From Bacillus spizizenii TU-B-10 (GTDB taxonomy: Bacteria > Bacillota > Bacilli > Bacillales > Bacillaceae), in NCBI RefSeq assembly GCF_000227465.1, contig NC_016047.1:1627001-1691000 (forward strand): a stretch of 64,000 nucleotides of DNA, written 5' to 3'. The translations under genes were made by a program, and so were the position numbers. Under the pieces are notes generated by a model. The model did not search any database. It was not told the DNA's origin and was given only the letters and a program-made list of their open reading frames with translations. Within the stretch, counting starts at the first letter, position 1; each line of letters starts with the position of its first letter. Below are positions 36,964 through 47,150 of this stretch, one piece after another.

Positions 36964-38034
36964 ATGGTAAAGCATTGGCGTCTTATTTTATTATTAGCCT
37001 TGGTGCCGCTTCTATTAAGCGGATGTGGAAAACCTTTTTTATCCACGCTCAAGCCTGCTGGCGAGGTGGCTGATAAACAGTATGACCTGACAGTGCTCAG
37101 CACATTGATTATGGTGGTTGTTGTTGCAGTAGTATCTGTTATCTTCTTTTATGTAATTGTGAGATTCAGAAGATCACGGGTCGGTGAGAACACGATACCG
37201 AAACAGGTAGAGGGGAACAAAATTTTAGAAATCACATGGACCGTGATCCCGATTTTGCTGCTCATTATTCTTGTGATCCCTGTCGTATTATATACGCTTG
37301 AGCTTGCAGATACATCACCAATGGATAAGAAAGGCCGAAAAGCCGAGGATGCTCTCGTAGTCAATGTCCGGGCAAATTTATATTGGTGGGAGTTTGAATA
37401 TCCTGATTACGGCATTATCACAAGCCAGGAGCTGATTGTGCCGACAGACCAGCGTGTATATTTTAATTTAAAAGCTTCAGATGTAAAACATTCCTTCTGG
37501 ATTCCTTCTGTTGGAGGAAAACTTGATACGAATACGGATAATGAAAATAAGTTTTTCCTGACATTTGATTCAAAACGAAGCAAAGAGGCAGGAGATATGT
37601 TTTTTGGGAAGTGTGCAGAGCTTTGTGGCCCTTCACACGCGCTGATGGATTTTAAGGTAAAGACGATGTCTGCAAAAGAATTCCAGGGCTGGACAAAAGA
37701 AATGAAAAACTATAAGTCTACAACAGAGAGCGATTTGGCTAAGCAGGGCGAAGAACTGTTTAAAGAGAAGAACTGTCTGAGCTGCCATGCAGTAGAGCCG
37801 AATGATAAGCGTGCAGAAGCAGCGAGAACGGCTCCTAATTTGGCGACCTTCGGTGAAAGGGCAAAAGTGGCAGGGGTGAAAGACGCCAACGAAGAAAATG
37901 TGAAGGCTTGGCTGAAGGATCCTGAGAGCATAAAACCGGGTAACAAAATGACAGGAACTTATCCGAAGCTCTCAGACAGTGAAACAGATGCGCTTTATGA
38001 ATACTTAAAAGGCTTAAAAACGGAAAGCAAGTAG
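36964..38034 (+). CDS. ctaC: Cytochrome caa3 oxidase subunit II
   Basis: A 356-residue subunit II with a fused cytochrome c domain. The N-terminal signal ends in lipobox LSGC, and two transmembrane helices follow. The CuA site appears as HSFWIP and GKCAELCGPSHALM (about residues 218-231). The C-terminal heme c domain has NCLSCHAVE (CxxCH) and a Met in PGNKMTGTYP. Electrons pass from cytochrome c to CuA and then to subunit I. ATG 36964; a TTG three codons upstream is unlikely. Confidence 0.97.
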   Translation: MVKHWRLILLLALVPLLLSGCGKPFLSTLKPAGEVADKQYDLTVLSTLIMVVVVAVVSVIFFYVIVRFRRSRVGENTIPKQVEGNKILEITWTVIPILLLIILVIPVVLYTLELADTSPMDKKGRKAEDALVVNVRANLYWWEFEYPDYGIITSQELIVPTDQRVYFNLKASDVKHSFWIPSVGGKLDTNTDNENKFFLTFDSKRSKEAGDMFFGKCAELCGPSHALMDFKVKTMSAKEFQGWTKEMKNYKSTTESDLAKQGEELFKEKNCLSCHAVEPNDKRAEAARTAPNLATFGERAKVAGVKDANEENVKAWLKDPESIKPGNKMTGTYPKLSDSETDALYEYLKGLKTESK

Positions 38035-38066
38035 GGAAGAAAGGGAGATATTGGGGGAGGTCACAT

Positions 38067-39935
38067 ATGTTGAATGCGCTTACAGAAAAACGGACGCGCG
38101 GATCTATACTTTGGGATTATTTGACGACGGTGGACCATAAAAAAATTGCAATTCTTTACTTAATCGCCGGGGGATTCTTCTTTCTTGTCGGGGGAATTGA
38201 AGCGATGTTTATCAGAATTCAGCTTGCAAAGCCGGAAAATGCTTTTCTCAGTGCCCAAGCGTACAATGAAGTAATGACAATGCACGGGACGACAATGATC
38301 TTTCTGGCTGCGATGCCGCTTTTATTTGCCTTGATGAATGCGGTCGTTCCCTTGCAGATTGGGGCTCGTGACGTTTCATTTCCATTTTTAAACTCGCTCG
38401 GTTTTTGGCTCTTCTTTTTCGGGGGCATTTTCTTAAATCTAAGCTGGTTTTTGGGCGGAGCGCCAGACGCGGGTTGGACGTCATACGCCTCACTTTCGCT
38501 TCATTCTGAAGGGCACGGCATAGACTTTTTCGTCCTCGGGCTGCAAATATCGGGGCTCGGGACACTGATAGCCGGGATTAACTTTTTGGCCACGATTATC
38601 AACATGAGAGCTCCCGGCATGACGTACATGAGGCTGCCTTTGTTCACATGGACGACATTTGTAGCCTCAGCATTGATTTTGTTTGCATTTCCTCCGCTTA
38701 CGGTCGGATTGGCTCTGATGATGCTGGACCGGCTGTTCGGCACCAATTTCTTTAATCCGGAGCTTGGCGGAAATACGGTCATTTGGGAGCATTTATTTTG
38801 GATCTTTGGCCATCCGGAGGTTTATATCTTAATTTTGCCTGCATTCGGTATATTTTCAGAGGTCATCCCTGTGTTTGCCAGAAAGCGTTTGTTTGGGTAT
38901 TCATCAATGGTTTTTGCCATCGTGCTCATTGGCTTTCTGGGCTTTATGGTTTGGGTGCACCACATGTTTACGACAGGTCTGGGGCCGATTGCAAATGCGA
39001 TTTTTGCGGTTGCCACAATGGCTATCGCGATACCGACCGGGATTAAGATTTTTAACTGGCTTTTGACGATCTGGGGAGGAAATGTGAAGTATACGACAGC
39101 GATGCTGTATGCTGTCTCATTTATTCCGTCCTTCGTGCTCGGCGGTGTGACGGGTGTCATGCTGGCAGCAGCAGCTGCTGATTATCAGTTCCATGATACG
39201 TATTTTGTGGTGGCGCACTTTCACTATGTCATTATTGGCGGCGTGGTATTCGGCCTTTTAGCCGGCGTTCATTTCTGGTGGCCGAAAATGTTTGGTAAAA
39301 TTCTGCATGAGACGATGGGGAAAATTTCATTTGTATTGTTTTTTATCGGCTTTCACCTCACGTTTTTCATTCAGCATTTTGTCGGTTTAATGGGGATGCC
39401 GCGCCGGGTTTATACGTTTTTGCCAGGCCAGGGTCTTGAAACCGGCAACTTGATCAGTACAATCGGGGCGTTTTTTATGGCGGCAGCTGTTATTCTTCTG
39501 CTGGTCAATGTCATTTGGACATCGGTAAAAGGCGAATATGTCGGAGCTGATCCATGGCAGGACGGACGTACCCTTGAATGGACCGTTTCTTCACCGCCGC
39601 CTGAGTATAACTTTAAACAGCTTCCTTTTGTCAGAGGGCTTGATCCGTTTTGGATCGAGAAGCAGGCAGGACACAAATCAATGACGCCGGCTGAACCGGT
39701 TGATGATATTCATATGCCAAACGGCTCAATCCTGCCGTTCATCATTTCCTTCGGCCTTTTTGTCGCAGCGTTCGGGCTGTTGTACAGAACCGATCACGCT
39801 TGGGGGCTGCCGGTGATCTTTATCGGACTCGGCATCACATTTATTACGATGCTGCTTCGTTCAGTAATTGATGATCACGGCTATCATATTCATAAAGAGG
39901 AACTGCCGAATGATGATAAAGGGGTGAAGGCATAA
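38067..39935 (+). CDS. ctaD: Cytochrome caa3 oxidase subunit I
   Basis: A 622-residue heme-copper oxidase subunit I, site of oxygen reduction and proton pumping. Low-spin heme ligand His is in MTMHGTTMIF. CuB ligands lie in FGHPEVYILILP (His-Glu-Val-Tyr cross-link) and MVWVHHMFTTG; heme a3 and a ligands in VVAHFHYVIIGG. More than twelve hydrophobic helices. The stop overlaps the ctaE start (TAATG). Confidence 0.97.
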   Translation: MLNALTEKRTRGSILWDYLTTVDHKKIAILYLIAGGFFFLVGGIEAMFIRIQLAKPENAFLSAQAYNEVMTMHGTTMIFLAAMPLLFALMNAVVPLQIGARDVSFPFLNSLGFWLFFFGGIFLNLSWFLGGAPDAGWTSYASLSLHSEGHGIDFFVLGLQISGLGTLIAGINFLATIINMRAPGMTYMRLPLFTWTTFVASALILFAFPPLTVGLALMMLDRLFGTNFFNPELGGNTVIWEHLFWIFGHPEVYILILPAFGIFSEVIPVFARKRLFGYSSMVFAIVLIGFLGFMVWVHHMFTTGLGPIANAIFAVATMAIAIPTGIKIFNWLLTIWGGNVKYTTAMLYAVSFIPSFVLGGVTGVMLAAAAADYQFHDTYFVVAHFHYVIIGGVVFGLLAGVHFWWPKMFGKILHETMGKISFVLFFIGFHLTFFIQHFVGLMGMPRRVYTFLPGQGLETGNLISTIGAFFMAAAVILLLVNVIWTSVKGEYVGADPWQDGRTLEWTVSSPPPEYNFKQLPFVRGLDPFWIEKQAGHKSMTPAEPVDDIHMPNGSILPFIISFGLFVAAFGLLYRTDHAWGLPVIFIGLGITFITMLLRSVIDDHGYHIHKEELPNDDKGVKA

Positions 39936-40558
39936 TGCAAATTGAAGAAAAATTCACCGCAGAAACCTTTCCAGCTTCTCCCGAAAAAGTAACGCTGGAA
40001 GGGAAAAATAAATTTTTAGGCTTTTGGCTTTTTCTTGGGGGAGAGACAGTTTTGTTCGCGTCTCTCTTCGCAACGTTTCTTGCACTCCGGAATTCAAATG
40101 CCGGTGATCCGCCTACGACGGAAATGTTCGATGTAACACTTGTGTTTATCGCCACAATGCTGCTATTAACGAGCAGTTTAACGAGTGTGTACGCGATGTA
40201 CCACATGAAGAACTTTTCTTTCGGCAAAATGCAGCTTTGGCTGGGAATTACGATCTTATTGGGGGCTGGCTTTTTAGGACTGGAAATTTATGAGTTTAAG
40301 CATTACACCCATGAGTTTGGCTTTACGATCACAAGCTCTGCGCTCGGTTCCGCGTTTTACACGCTTGTCGGTACACACGGCGCCCACGTGGCATTTGGGC
40401 TTATGTGGATCAGCACGCTGATGATCCGTAATGCCAAGAGGGGGCTGAACTTGTATACGGCGCCTAAGTTTTATGTTGCCAGTCTATATTGGCACTTTAT
40501 TGATGTCGTGTGGGTCTTCATCTTTACCGTTGTATATTTAATGGGGATGGTGGGATAA
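39935..40558 (+). CDS. ctaE: Cytochrome caa3 oxidase subunit III
   Basis: A 207-residue, five-helix subunit III. Typical segments are FLGFWLFLGGETVLFASLFATF near the start, TLVGTHGAHVAFGLMW (His pair) and the C-terminal YWHFIDVVWVFIFTVVYL. The ATG overlaps the ctaD stop by one base. It stabilises subunit I and proton uptake in the family. Confidence 0.96.
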   Translation: MQIEEKFTAETFPASPEKVTLEGKNKFLGFWLFLGGETVLFASLFATFLALRNSNAGDPPTTEMFDVTLVFIATMLLLTSSLTSVYAMYHMKNFSFGKMQLWLGITILLGAGFLGLEIYEFKHYTHEFGFTITSSALGSAFYTLVGTHGAHVAFGLMWISTLMIRNAKRGLNLYTAPKFYVASLYWHFIDVVWVFIFTVVYLMGMVG

Positions 40559-40560
40559 AC

Positions 40561-40893
40561 ATGGTCGGTAAAAAAAGCAGAGGGCATATCAACAGCGACC
40601 TTGAATTTAAGAAAAAGAAGCACGCTCAGGAGATGAAATATCAGGTTCTGTCTTTTGGTTTAATGATCGGTCTTACGATTGTTGCATTTCTGACAGTGGC
40701 AACGGACGGTGTAGGCAGCTGGTTTACGATTCCTTTCATTATTTTGCTAGCTGCAATTCAAGTCATTTTCCAGCTGTATTATTTCATGCATATGAATCAA
40801 AAAGGGCATGAGGCGCCGGCAATGTTTTTGTATTCAGGCATGTTTGTCGCGTTCATCACTGTGCTTGCGTTTGTCACAATTATATGGTGGTAA
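40561..40893 (+). CDS. ctaF: Cytochrome caa3 oxidase subunit IV
   Basis: A 110-residue protein with three hydrophobic helices (e.g. QVLSFGLMIGLTIVAFLTVA, IPFIILLAAIQVIFQLYYFMHM). It has a basic N-terminal tail (GKKSRGHINSDLEFKKKK). ATG 40561 is two bases after the ctaE stop. Small structural subunit. Confidence 0.95.
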   Translation: MVGKKSRGHINSDLEFKKKKHAQEMKYQVLSFGLMIGLTIVAFLTVATDGVGSWFTIPFIILLAAIQVIFQLYYFMHMNQKGHEAPAMFLYSGMFVAFITVLAFVTIIWW

Positions 40894-40919
40894 TTTGAAC
40901 AGCCGCCGGAGGTGAAGAA

Positions 40920-41813
40920 ATGAATCAGCTAGAGGTATTTGGGTTTCGCGCGATGTGGAGCCCTTATCTTTTTTGTATCTTGTTAGGCATTACAGTGCTT
41001 TATCTCTATTTTTACAGGCGAATGTCTTCAAAGCCAAATCGAATAACGGGTAAACAGATGGTGTGCTTTCTATCGGCGATGCTGTTTTTATATGCAGCCG
41101 AGGGAAGTCCGGTTGATCTGCTCGGACATATTATGTTCAGCGCGCATATGGTGCAGATGGCTGTCCTGTATTTGGTCGTCCCGCCGCTATTGATCGCGGG
41201 AATTCCTGCATGGCTTTGGGAGAAAATCATTTTCAGGCCTGCCATTAAACCGGTTTTTTCATTTTTCACGAAGCCATTAATTGCTTTGCTTTTGTTTAAC
41301 GGCATTTTTTCTTTATATCATGTTCCGCTTATATTTGATACTGTCAAAACAGATTCGTTATACCATACATTAATGACTTGGCTTATCTTTGTGCTTGCGT
41401 TTTTGATGTGGTGGCCGCTTGTTCATAAGGTCGAGCGTCTCGGGCAGCTCAGCGGCTTGATGAAGCTGGGATATATTATGGCGGACGGTATGCTGCTTAC
41501 GCCTGCTTGCGCGCTGATCATGTTCAGCGGCGCGCCGTTATATGCCACCTATACAGATCCGTCTGCGTGGGCTGAGGCAATGAAGCTTTGTGTGCCTGCG
41601 GATATGATGGGGCAGGTCCCATTAACAGGACCAGAGATGTTAAATACACTGCCTTTGTTAGAGGATCAGCAGCTCGGAGCAGTTATGATGAAAATCATTC
41701 AGGAAATTGTGTACGGTACTTTTTTGGCGATTGTTTTTTTCCAATGGGTGAAGAAAGAAAGGGAAAAGGACGGGCAGGAGGAGCCACCGTATATTCAGCA
41801 AACGATATCATAA
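40920..41813 (+). CDS. ctaG: Cytochrome caa3 oxidase assembly factor CtaG
   Basis: A 297-residue polytopic membrane protein of the Bacillus-type CtaG family, distinct from the periplasmic CtaG/Cox11 of proteobacteria. About seven helices; conserved His in [14 protein letters not shown]. It is needed for formation of active caa3, probably copper or heme insertion. CCGGAGGTGAAGAA precedes ATG. Last gene of the cta cluster. Confidence 0.94.
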   Translation: MNQLEVFGFRAMWSPYLFCILLGITVLYLYFYRRMSSKPNRITGKQMVCFLSAMLFLYAAEGSPVDLLGHIMFSAHMVQMAVLYLVVPPLLIAGIPAWLWEKIIFRPAIKPVFSFFTKPLIALLLFNGIFSLYHVPLIFDTVKTDSLYHTLMTWLIFVLAFLMWWPLVHKVERLGQLSGLMKLGYIMADGMLLTPACALIMFSGAPLYATYTDPSAWAEAMKLCVPADMMGQVPLTGPEMLNTLPLLEDQQLGAVMMKIIQEIVYGTFLAIVFFQWVKKEREKDGQEEPPYIQQTIS

Positions 41814-41843
41814 AAGGTACAGCGAAAATGCTGTACCTTTTCA
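41812..41843. terminator. Bidirectional terminator ctaG/ylbA
   Basis: Stem AAAAGGTACAGC / GCTGTACCTTTT between the convergent genes. Confidence 0.9.
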
Positions 41844-42203
41844 TTACATTTGAACTGTTTTTAACATGTCGGATATGTCCTGAATCAGTGCTTTGCTTTT
41901 TGTCACAACCTGTACGGGAAACTCTTCCGTTTCTCCATATTCTACTCCGTGCGGGTAATAATGCTTGCCTAAGAGAGGGGACATTAATTGAATCACGGCG
42001 CGGCCGCTTCCAACATCGCCCTCTGCCGCAATGCCCTGTATCCGCAGGTAAAACGTACCCTCAATCGTCGAAAACTTCTTGTCATAGGTGACTCTTTCGT
42101 AATCCCATTGACCCGCTCTGACGAGGCCTTTGCTTTCCATCAAGTCGTCTAGCCAGCTGAGCTCAGCCTTTACCCCTTCAAGTCCGCTTTCAGTAAACTT
42201 CAA
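41844..42203 (-). CDS. ylbA: YugN-like protein YlbA
   Basis: A 119-residue protein of the YugN-like family, soluble and mixed alpha/beta (KFTESGLEGVKAELSW...). TTG 42203 lies seven bases after AAGGAGGGG; a GTG one codon earlier is possible. Function unknown. Convergent with ctaG and divergent from ylbB. Confidence 0.82.
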   Translation of the reverse strand: MKFTESGLEGVKAELSWLDDLMESKGLVRAGQWDYERVTYDKKFSTIEGTFYLRIQGIAAEGDVGSGRAVIQLMSPLLGKHYYPHGVEYGETEEFPVQVVTKSKALIQDISDMLKTVQM

Positions 42204-42345
42204 CACTGACCCCTCCTTATAAAAATTACCTTTCCTGACAATCATAGTATGAAAGCGTTAAACTTTCAATGAATCTTCTTCTTTTGAAAGTATGCAAAAA
42301 TTAAATTTTGACGACAATAGCACTAGACTAAAGGAGGTTATACGG

Positions 42346-42792
42346 ATGACAAAAATAAAAGATCTGATGACAGCCGACTTGCAATATTGCACGGTATTAG
42401 ATAATGTATATGAAGCTGCGGTAAAGATGAAAGACGCGAATGTAGGGGCGATTCCGGTAGTTGATGAGGATGGAGAAACACTGGTCGGCATCGTGACCGA
42501 CCGCGATCTCGTGTTAAGAGGAATCGCCATAAAAAAACCAAACTCGCAAAAAATCACTGACGCGATGACCGAAAAACCTGTCAGCGTAGATGAAGATGCT
42601 TCAGTCGATGAGGTTCTTCATTTGATGGCATCCCATCAGCTCAGAAGGATACCTGTTACAAAAAACAAAAAGCTGACTGGAATTGTCACGCTTGGTGATC
42701 TTTCTTTATCTGAGCAAACGAATGAACGTGCCGGCAGCGCCTTATCGGATATTTCCGAGGGGGATAATAGAGAAGAAGGCTTTTTTCATTAA
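42346..42792 (+). CDS. ylbB: CBS-domain-pair protein YlbB
   Basis: A 148-residue protein made of two CBS domains. The first (MTKIKDLMTADLQYCTVLDN... GIVTDRDLVLRG) spans about 1-63 and the second (ITDAMTEKPVSVDEDASVDEVLHLMASHQLRRIPV... GIVTLGDLSL) about 70-130. CBS pairs bind adenosine nucleotides as energy sensors; the stand-alone protein's partner is unknown. ATG 42346 follows AAAGGAGG. Confidence 0.9.
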   Translation: MTKIKDLMTADLQYCTVLDNVYEAAVKMKDANVGAIPVVDEDGETLVGIVTDRDLVLRGIAIKKPNSQKITDAMTEKPVSVDEDASVDEVLHLMASHQLRRIPVTKNKKLTGIVTLGDLSLSEQTNERAGSALSDISEGDNREEGFFH

Positions 42793-42876
42793 CACATAAA
42801 TCTTTGACATGTTAAATAGGCTGTATTGTAATGAGATGTAAGGCAAGACATAGTGATTCGCTACGGGGGTGATAGA

Positions 42877-43917
42877 TTGAAAAATATCTTGAGAGCGATG
42901 GTTATCCTCTTGATTATCTGCGGAACTTATGTTCTGTTTATTCAATATGGATCTGTTCCTGAAAAAAAATCAAATGACAGCGAGCCTCAAGTGTCTAACG
43001 AGGAAGCGCAAAGCGGCAAACGAATACATATGCCGACCTCAGGATTATTGTCCTTTATGGGCAAGTCCGCCGATGATGTAATGAAAAAGCTTGGGGAACC
43101 AGAACGCATTGACCCTTCAGCTTATGATTACGATTGGTGGGTATACAATCAGGGAAAGGACCAGTATGTCCAAATTGGGGTATTAAACAATAAAGTGGTC
43201 ACATTATTTGCTACTGGGAATGATATTAACGCGAAGCCTTTCAAAATTGGTGAAACAACCGGAGAAGTATTCAAGACGACCCAGGTGGCACCGTTTGTGA
43301 ATGTAGAGTATAAAGGAAATTCCTATCGGTTTGAGTTTTCTGAAGAGGATATCAATACCAGGCCGACTGTTAAGGTAGGAAAGATGTATGTCCAGCTGTA
43401 TATGGACAAATTTGAGGGGAAGCTATCCAGCATCAGGGCGTTTGATGCGCAAACCTTTGTAAAGCAAAGACCTTATGAGGTTGTGTACCGCGGTGAATTA
43501 ATGAAACCGGAATCTGTTTCAGATGATAAGTGGAAAAAGATCCAAACGACGAGTGAAAAGCAAATACTTGATTTGACGAATGTCATACGCGTCAAACATG
43601 GGCTTGCAAAGCTTGAGTGGGATCAGCCGACGGCGGAAGTGGCCTTTGGACATAGCCAGGATATGAAGGAAAATAATTATTTCTCCCATGTCTCTAAAAA
43701 ATACGGCACGCTGAAAGACCGCTTAGAAGAAGGGCATGTTGACTTTCAGCAAGCGGGAGAAAATATTGCATATAATTATGTGGACGGCCCGGCTGCTGTA
43801 GAAGGCTGGCTGAATAGTGAGGGCCATCGAAAAGCGCTTCTGAATTCAGATTATACGCATCTCGGTGTCGGAGTAGACCGAAAATATTACACTCAAAATT
43901 TTATTAAGCGATGGTAA
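42877..43917 (+). CDS. ylbC: CAP/SCP-domain secreted or anchored protein YlbC
   Basis: A 346-residue protein with an N-terminal hydrophobic segment (AMVILLIICGTYVLFIQYGS) acting as signal or anchor. A CAP-associated domain with VMKKLGEPERIDPSAYDYDWWVY precedes a C-terminal CAP (SCP/PR1) domain with HSQDMKENNYFSH, GENIAYN and HRKALLN. Cysteine-free bacterial CAP domain. Its role is unknown; relatives act in cell-wall biology. TTG start after GGGGGTGAT. Confidence 0.88.
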   Translation: MKNILRAMVILLIICGTYVLFIQYGSVPEKKSNDSEPQVSNEEAQSGKRIHMPTSGLLSFMGKSADDVMKKLGEPERIDPSAYDYDWWVYNQGKDQYVQIGVLNNKVVTLFATGNDINAKPFKIGETTGEVFKTTQVAPFVNVEYKGNSYRFEFSEEDINTRPTVKVGKMYVQLYMDKFEGKLSSIRAFDAQTFVKQRPYEVVYRGELMKPESVSDDKWKKIQTTSEKQILDLTNVIRVKHGLAKLEWDQPTAEVAFGHSQDMKENNYFSHVSKKYGTLKDRLEEGHVDFQQAGENIAYNYVDGPAAVEGWLNSEGHRKALLNSDYTHLGVGVDRKYYTQNFIKRW

Positions 43918-43920
43918 TGA

Positions 43921-43954
43921 AAAGCCGCGGAGGAATGGTTCCGCGGTTTTTCTA
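43921..43954 (+). terminator. Terminator of ylbC
   Basis: Stem AAAAGCCGCGGA / TCCGCGGTTTTT with T run. Confidence 0.92.
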
Positions 43955-44207
43955 ATTTTCACAAAAGCTTAATGATCTGAATGCATGTGTCGTAGCGTGC
44001 ATAAGAGCTGCAGCGGAATAAATGTGTTGTTTTCCTTTTCTGACAACATGGCTGCTGAGGAGGCAGATTCCCATTCCTTCAGTAAGGCTCTTTCACGAGT
44101 GTATGGGGCAAAGCTGAAAATTCATTCGGGAACGAATATAGGCGAACACAATGCCTGACAAAACGATACATTGTAGTAGGTATCGATTTTCGGAGGGGGT
44201 GAGGATT

Positions 44208-44606
44208 GTGGCGAATCAACATGCCAATCATTCAATCAATGACTTTAAACAATTCGTCAAAAAGCATCCCAAGCTGATAAAAGAAGTACGCAAAGAACAA
44301 AGAAGCTGGCAGGACGTATATGAAAATTGGGTCCTCTTCGGGGAGAGCGACCCGATTTGGGATCCGTATCGGGAACCGGAAGAAGCTGCAGAAGCTGTGC
44401 CTGAAACAGAGCAAAAAAATGATTTTGTCTCTAAAATGGTGACTGCGGTGAAAAAGATGGATGTCAACCAAATGAACGAACAAATCAATAAAATGAGCCA
44501 GTCGATCTCATCGTTGCAAAGTCTTCTTCATACATTTTCCGGGAGCAGCCAGAAGCAATCTCAGCCAGGCTCTGGACAGCATCCTTTTTCTTTTCGAAAG
44601 GATTAA
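44208..44606 (+). CDS. ylbD: Spore coat protein YlbD
   Basis: A 132-residue protein starting at GTG 44208 after GGAGGGGGTGAGG (residues ANQHANHSINDFKQF). The N-terminal half has a conserved FVKKHPKLIKEVRKEQRSWQDVYENWVLFGE block; the rest is acidic then Gln/Ser-rich and helical. Known in B. subtilis as a coat-associated protein; no enzyme motif. The ~250 bases between the ylbC terminator and ylbD hold no convincing gene. Paired with ylbE. Confidence 0.9.
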   Translation: MANQHANHSINDFKQFVKKHPKLIKEVRKEQRSWQDVYENWVLFGESDPIWDPYREPEEAAEAVPETEQKNDFVSKMVTAVKKMDVNQMNEQINKMSQSISSLQSLLHTFSGSSQKQSQPGSGQHPFSFRKD

Positions 44607-44621
44607 AAAAGGGGAGCTCAT

Positions 44622-44861
44622 ATGCGCAAAGAGGTTCAGGAATTTATTTTAGCAAACGAAGAACGGAAACGATTCATCAGAGAACAGCCGATATGGTACC
44701 GCAGACTTTCGAGAAAACCGGATGATCTGTCCTCCTTTCAGCTTGAGATGATGAACTTTTATGAAAAAACCATACCGCACCGGGTGAACCAATTTACGAA
44801 CGGGATTCAAATGGCGCAAATGATGATGCAAATGTTTCAAGCGATGCGGACAAAAGATTAA
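44622..44861 (+). CDS. ylbE: YlbE-like protein
   Basis: A 79-residue protein of the YlbE-like family (MRKEVQEFILANEERKRFIRE... QPIWYRRLSRKPDDL), with a helical Met/Gln-rich tail (IQMAQMMMQMFQAMR). GGGGAGCTC precedes ATG, 15 bases after ylbD. Probably co-expressed with YlbD during sporulation; function unknown. Confidence 0.88.
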   Translation: MRKEVQEFILANEERKRFIREQPIWYRRLSRKPDDLSSFQLEMMNFYEKTIPHRVNQFTNGIQMAQMMMQMFQAMRTKD

Positions 44862-44886
44862 AAGGCCCGAAAGAGGGTCTTTTTTC
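44858..44886 (+). terminator. Terminator of ylbDE
   Basis: Stem AAAAGGCCC / GGGTCTTTTT with a 6-base loop and T run, overlapping the ylbE stop. Confidence 0.7.
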
Positions 44887-44980
44887 ATGCTGTAAATGCA
44901 GGGAGATTGTTTTCGGGCTGCGGTTAAGCATTTTCCAATTGGCTGGTTTCGTGGTAAACTAACAACTGGAGGTGCGTGCT

Positions 44981-45430
44981 ATGTATGCGACGATGGAATC
45001 CGTGCGGCTTCAAAGTGAAGCTCAGCAGCTTGCCGAGATGATTCTGCAGTCGGAGACGGCTGAGAACTACCGCAATTGTTACAAGCGTCTCCAAGAAGAT
45101 GAAGAGGCAGGGCGGATTATTCGTTCTTTTATCAAAATAAAAGAGCAGTATGAGGATGTACAGCGTTTTGGCAAATATCATCCTGACTATAGAGAAATAT
45201 CCCGGAAAATGAGGGAGATCAAGCGGGAGCTGGACCTGAACGATAAGGTGGCTGACTTCAAGAGAGCTGAAAATGAGCTTCAGTCTATTCTTGATGAGGT
45301 TAGCGTCGAGATTGGGACAGCTGTTTCGGAGCATGTTAAAGTTCCGACTGGGAACCCTTATTTTGACGGTTTGTCTTCATGCGGAGGCGGCTGCGGTTCA
45401 GGCGGAAGCTGCGGATGCAAAGTGTCCTGA
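44981..45430 (+). CDS. ylbF: Y-complex / RicF protein YlbF
   Basis: A 149-residue helical protein of the YlbF/YmcA family with a Cys-rich tail: SSCGGGCGSGGSCGCKVS. YlbF forms the Y-complex with YmcA and YaaT, which carries [4Fe-4S] clusters and directs RNase Y to process polycistronic transcripts; it is needed for competence, sporulation and biofilm. The tail cysteines are the expected cluster ligands. ATG 44981 follows GGAGGTGCG. It precedes ylbG. Confidence 0.95.
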   Translation: MYATMESVRLQSEAQQLAEMILQSETAENYRNCYKRLQEDEEAGRIIRSFIKIKEQYEDVQRFGKYHPDYREISRKMREIKRELDLNDKVADFKRAENELQSILDEVSVEIGTAVSEHVKVPTGNPYFDGLSSCGGGCGSGGSCGCKVS

Positions 45431-45484
45431 CGAGACTGGCCGTCTCGTCTTTTACATATAAGAGAAATCAGGCAGGTGATTGTA

Positions 45485-45757
45485 TTGGAGAATAGGCGCC
45501 AGGGCATGATTGTGTATCTGCATTCCCTAAAGCAAAGCAAAATGCTGAGGAAGTTCGGAAATGTGCACTATGTATCAAAACGCTTAAAATATGTCGTGCT
45601 GTATTGCGATATGGACCAAATTGAAAAAACAATGGACAAGATTGCGTCTTACTCTTTTGTGAAAAAAGTAGAGCCTTCTTATAAACCGTTTTTAAAATTG
45701 GAATTCGAGTCAAAGCTTGATAAAGCAAAAGAATACGATTATAAAATCGGCATATAG
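45485..45757 (+). CDS. ylbG: UPF0298 protein YlbG
   Basis: A 90-residue protein with two beta-alpha units ([41 protein letters not shown]), of the UPF0298 family. TTG 45485 lies after AGGCAGGTGATT. Function unknown; conserved next to ylbF in Bacillus. Confidence 0.9.
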   Translation: MENRRQGMIVYLHSLKQSKMLRKFGNVHYVSKRLKYVVLYCDMDQIEKTMDKIASYSFVKKVEPSYKPFLKLEFESKLDKAKEYDYKIGI

Positions 45758-45765
45758 CTGTATAA

Positions 45766-45800
45766 AAAAATCCCCGCAGACTTCTGCGGGGTCCTTCTAT
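45766..45800 (+). terminator. Terminator of ylbG
   Basis: Stem CCCCGCAGA / TCTGCGGGG with a 2-base loop, then TCCTTCTATTCC, a weak T tract. Confidence 0.75.
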
Positions 45801-45960
45801 TCCTTAACATGTTAAGGAGAAGGCAAAGGGAGAGGAGAAACCGGAGGAAGAACTTATGGGGAAACGTAAGTCTTCTCCGCGGTTGGCAACAACATCCTCT
45901 AGATGCTGTTGCTTATAGTATGGACAAGGATCAGTCCGCCTATACACCTGTTTATTAGAA
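45801..45960 (+). promoter_or_regulatory. ylbH (rsmD) leader RNA element
   Basis: This is the place where Barrick-type comparative work defined the ylbH leader motif upstream of ylbH in Bacillus; the match here is by position and structure. It contains a perfect 18-bp palindrome (45801-45818), a long hairpin 45843-45878 (GGAGGAAGA arm with TCTTCTCC arm) and a second hairpin 45887-45911 (CAACA..CATC / GATG..TGTTG). No terminator follows, so the ligand and mechanism are unclear. Confidence 0.6.
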
Positions 45961-46081
45961 TTAGCATTCATTGTTTGAAAGAATGCTTTATGTTAAGATA
46001 GGATTGATTTTTTTCTATGTACATAGCGGCGTCCGGCCGAACAAAGAAACAAAATAGCTTTTAGAAAAAGTGGTGTGGAAC

Positions 46082-47136
<1,055 letters not shown>

Positions 47137-47150
<14 letters not shown>

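Noticed and set aside
41588-42091. 167-codon plus-strand frame across ctaG, the terminator and ylbA
   Set aside because: It crosses a strong bidirectional terminator and two real genes in other frames.
45843-45911. Transcription terminator upstream of rsmD
   Set aside because: The hairpins lack a T tract, so they fit a leader structure better than a terminator.
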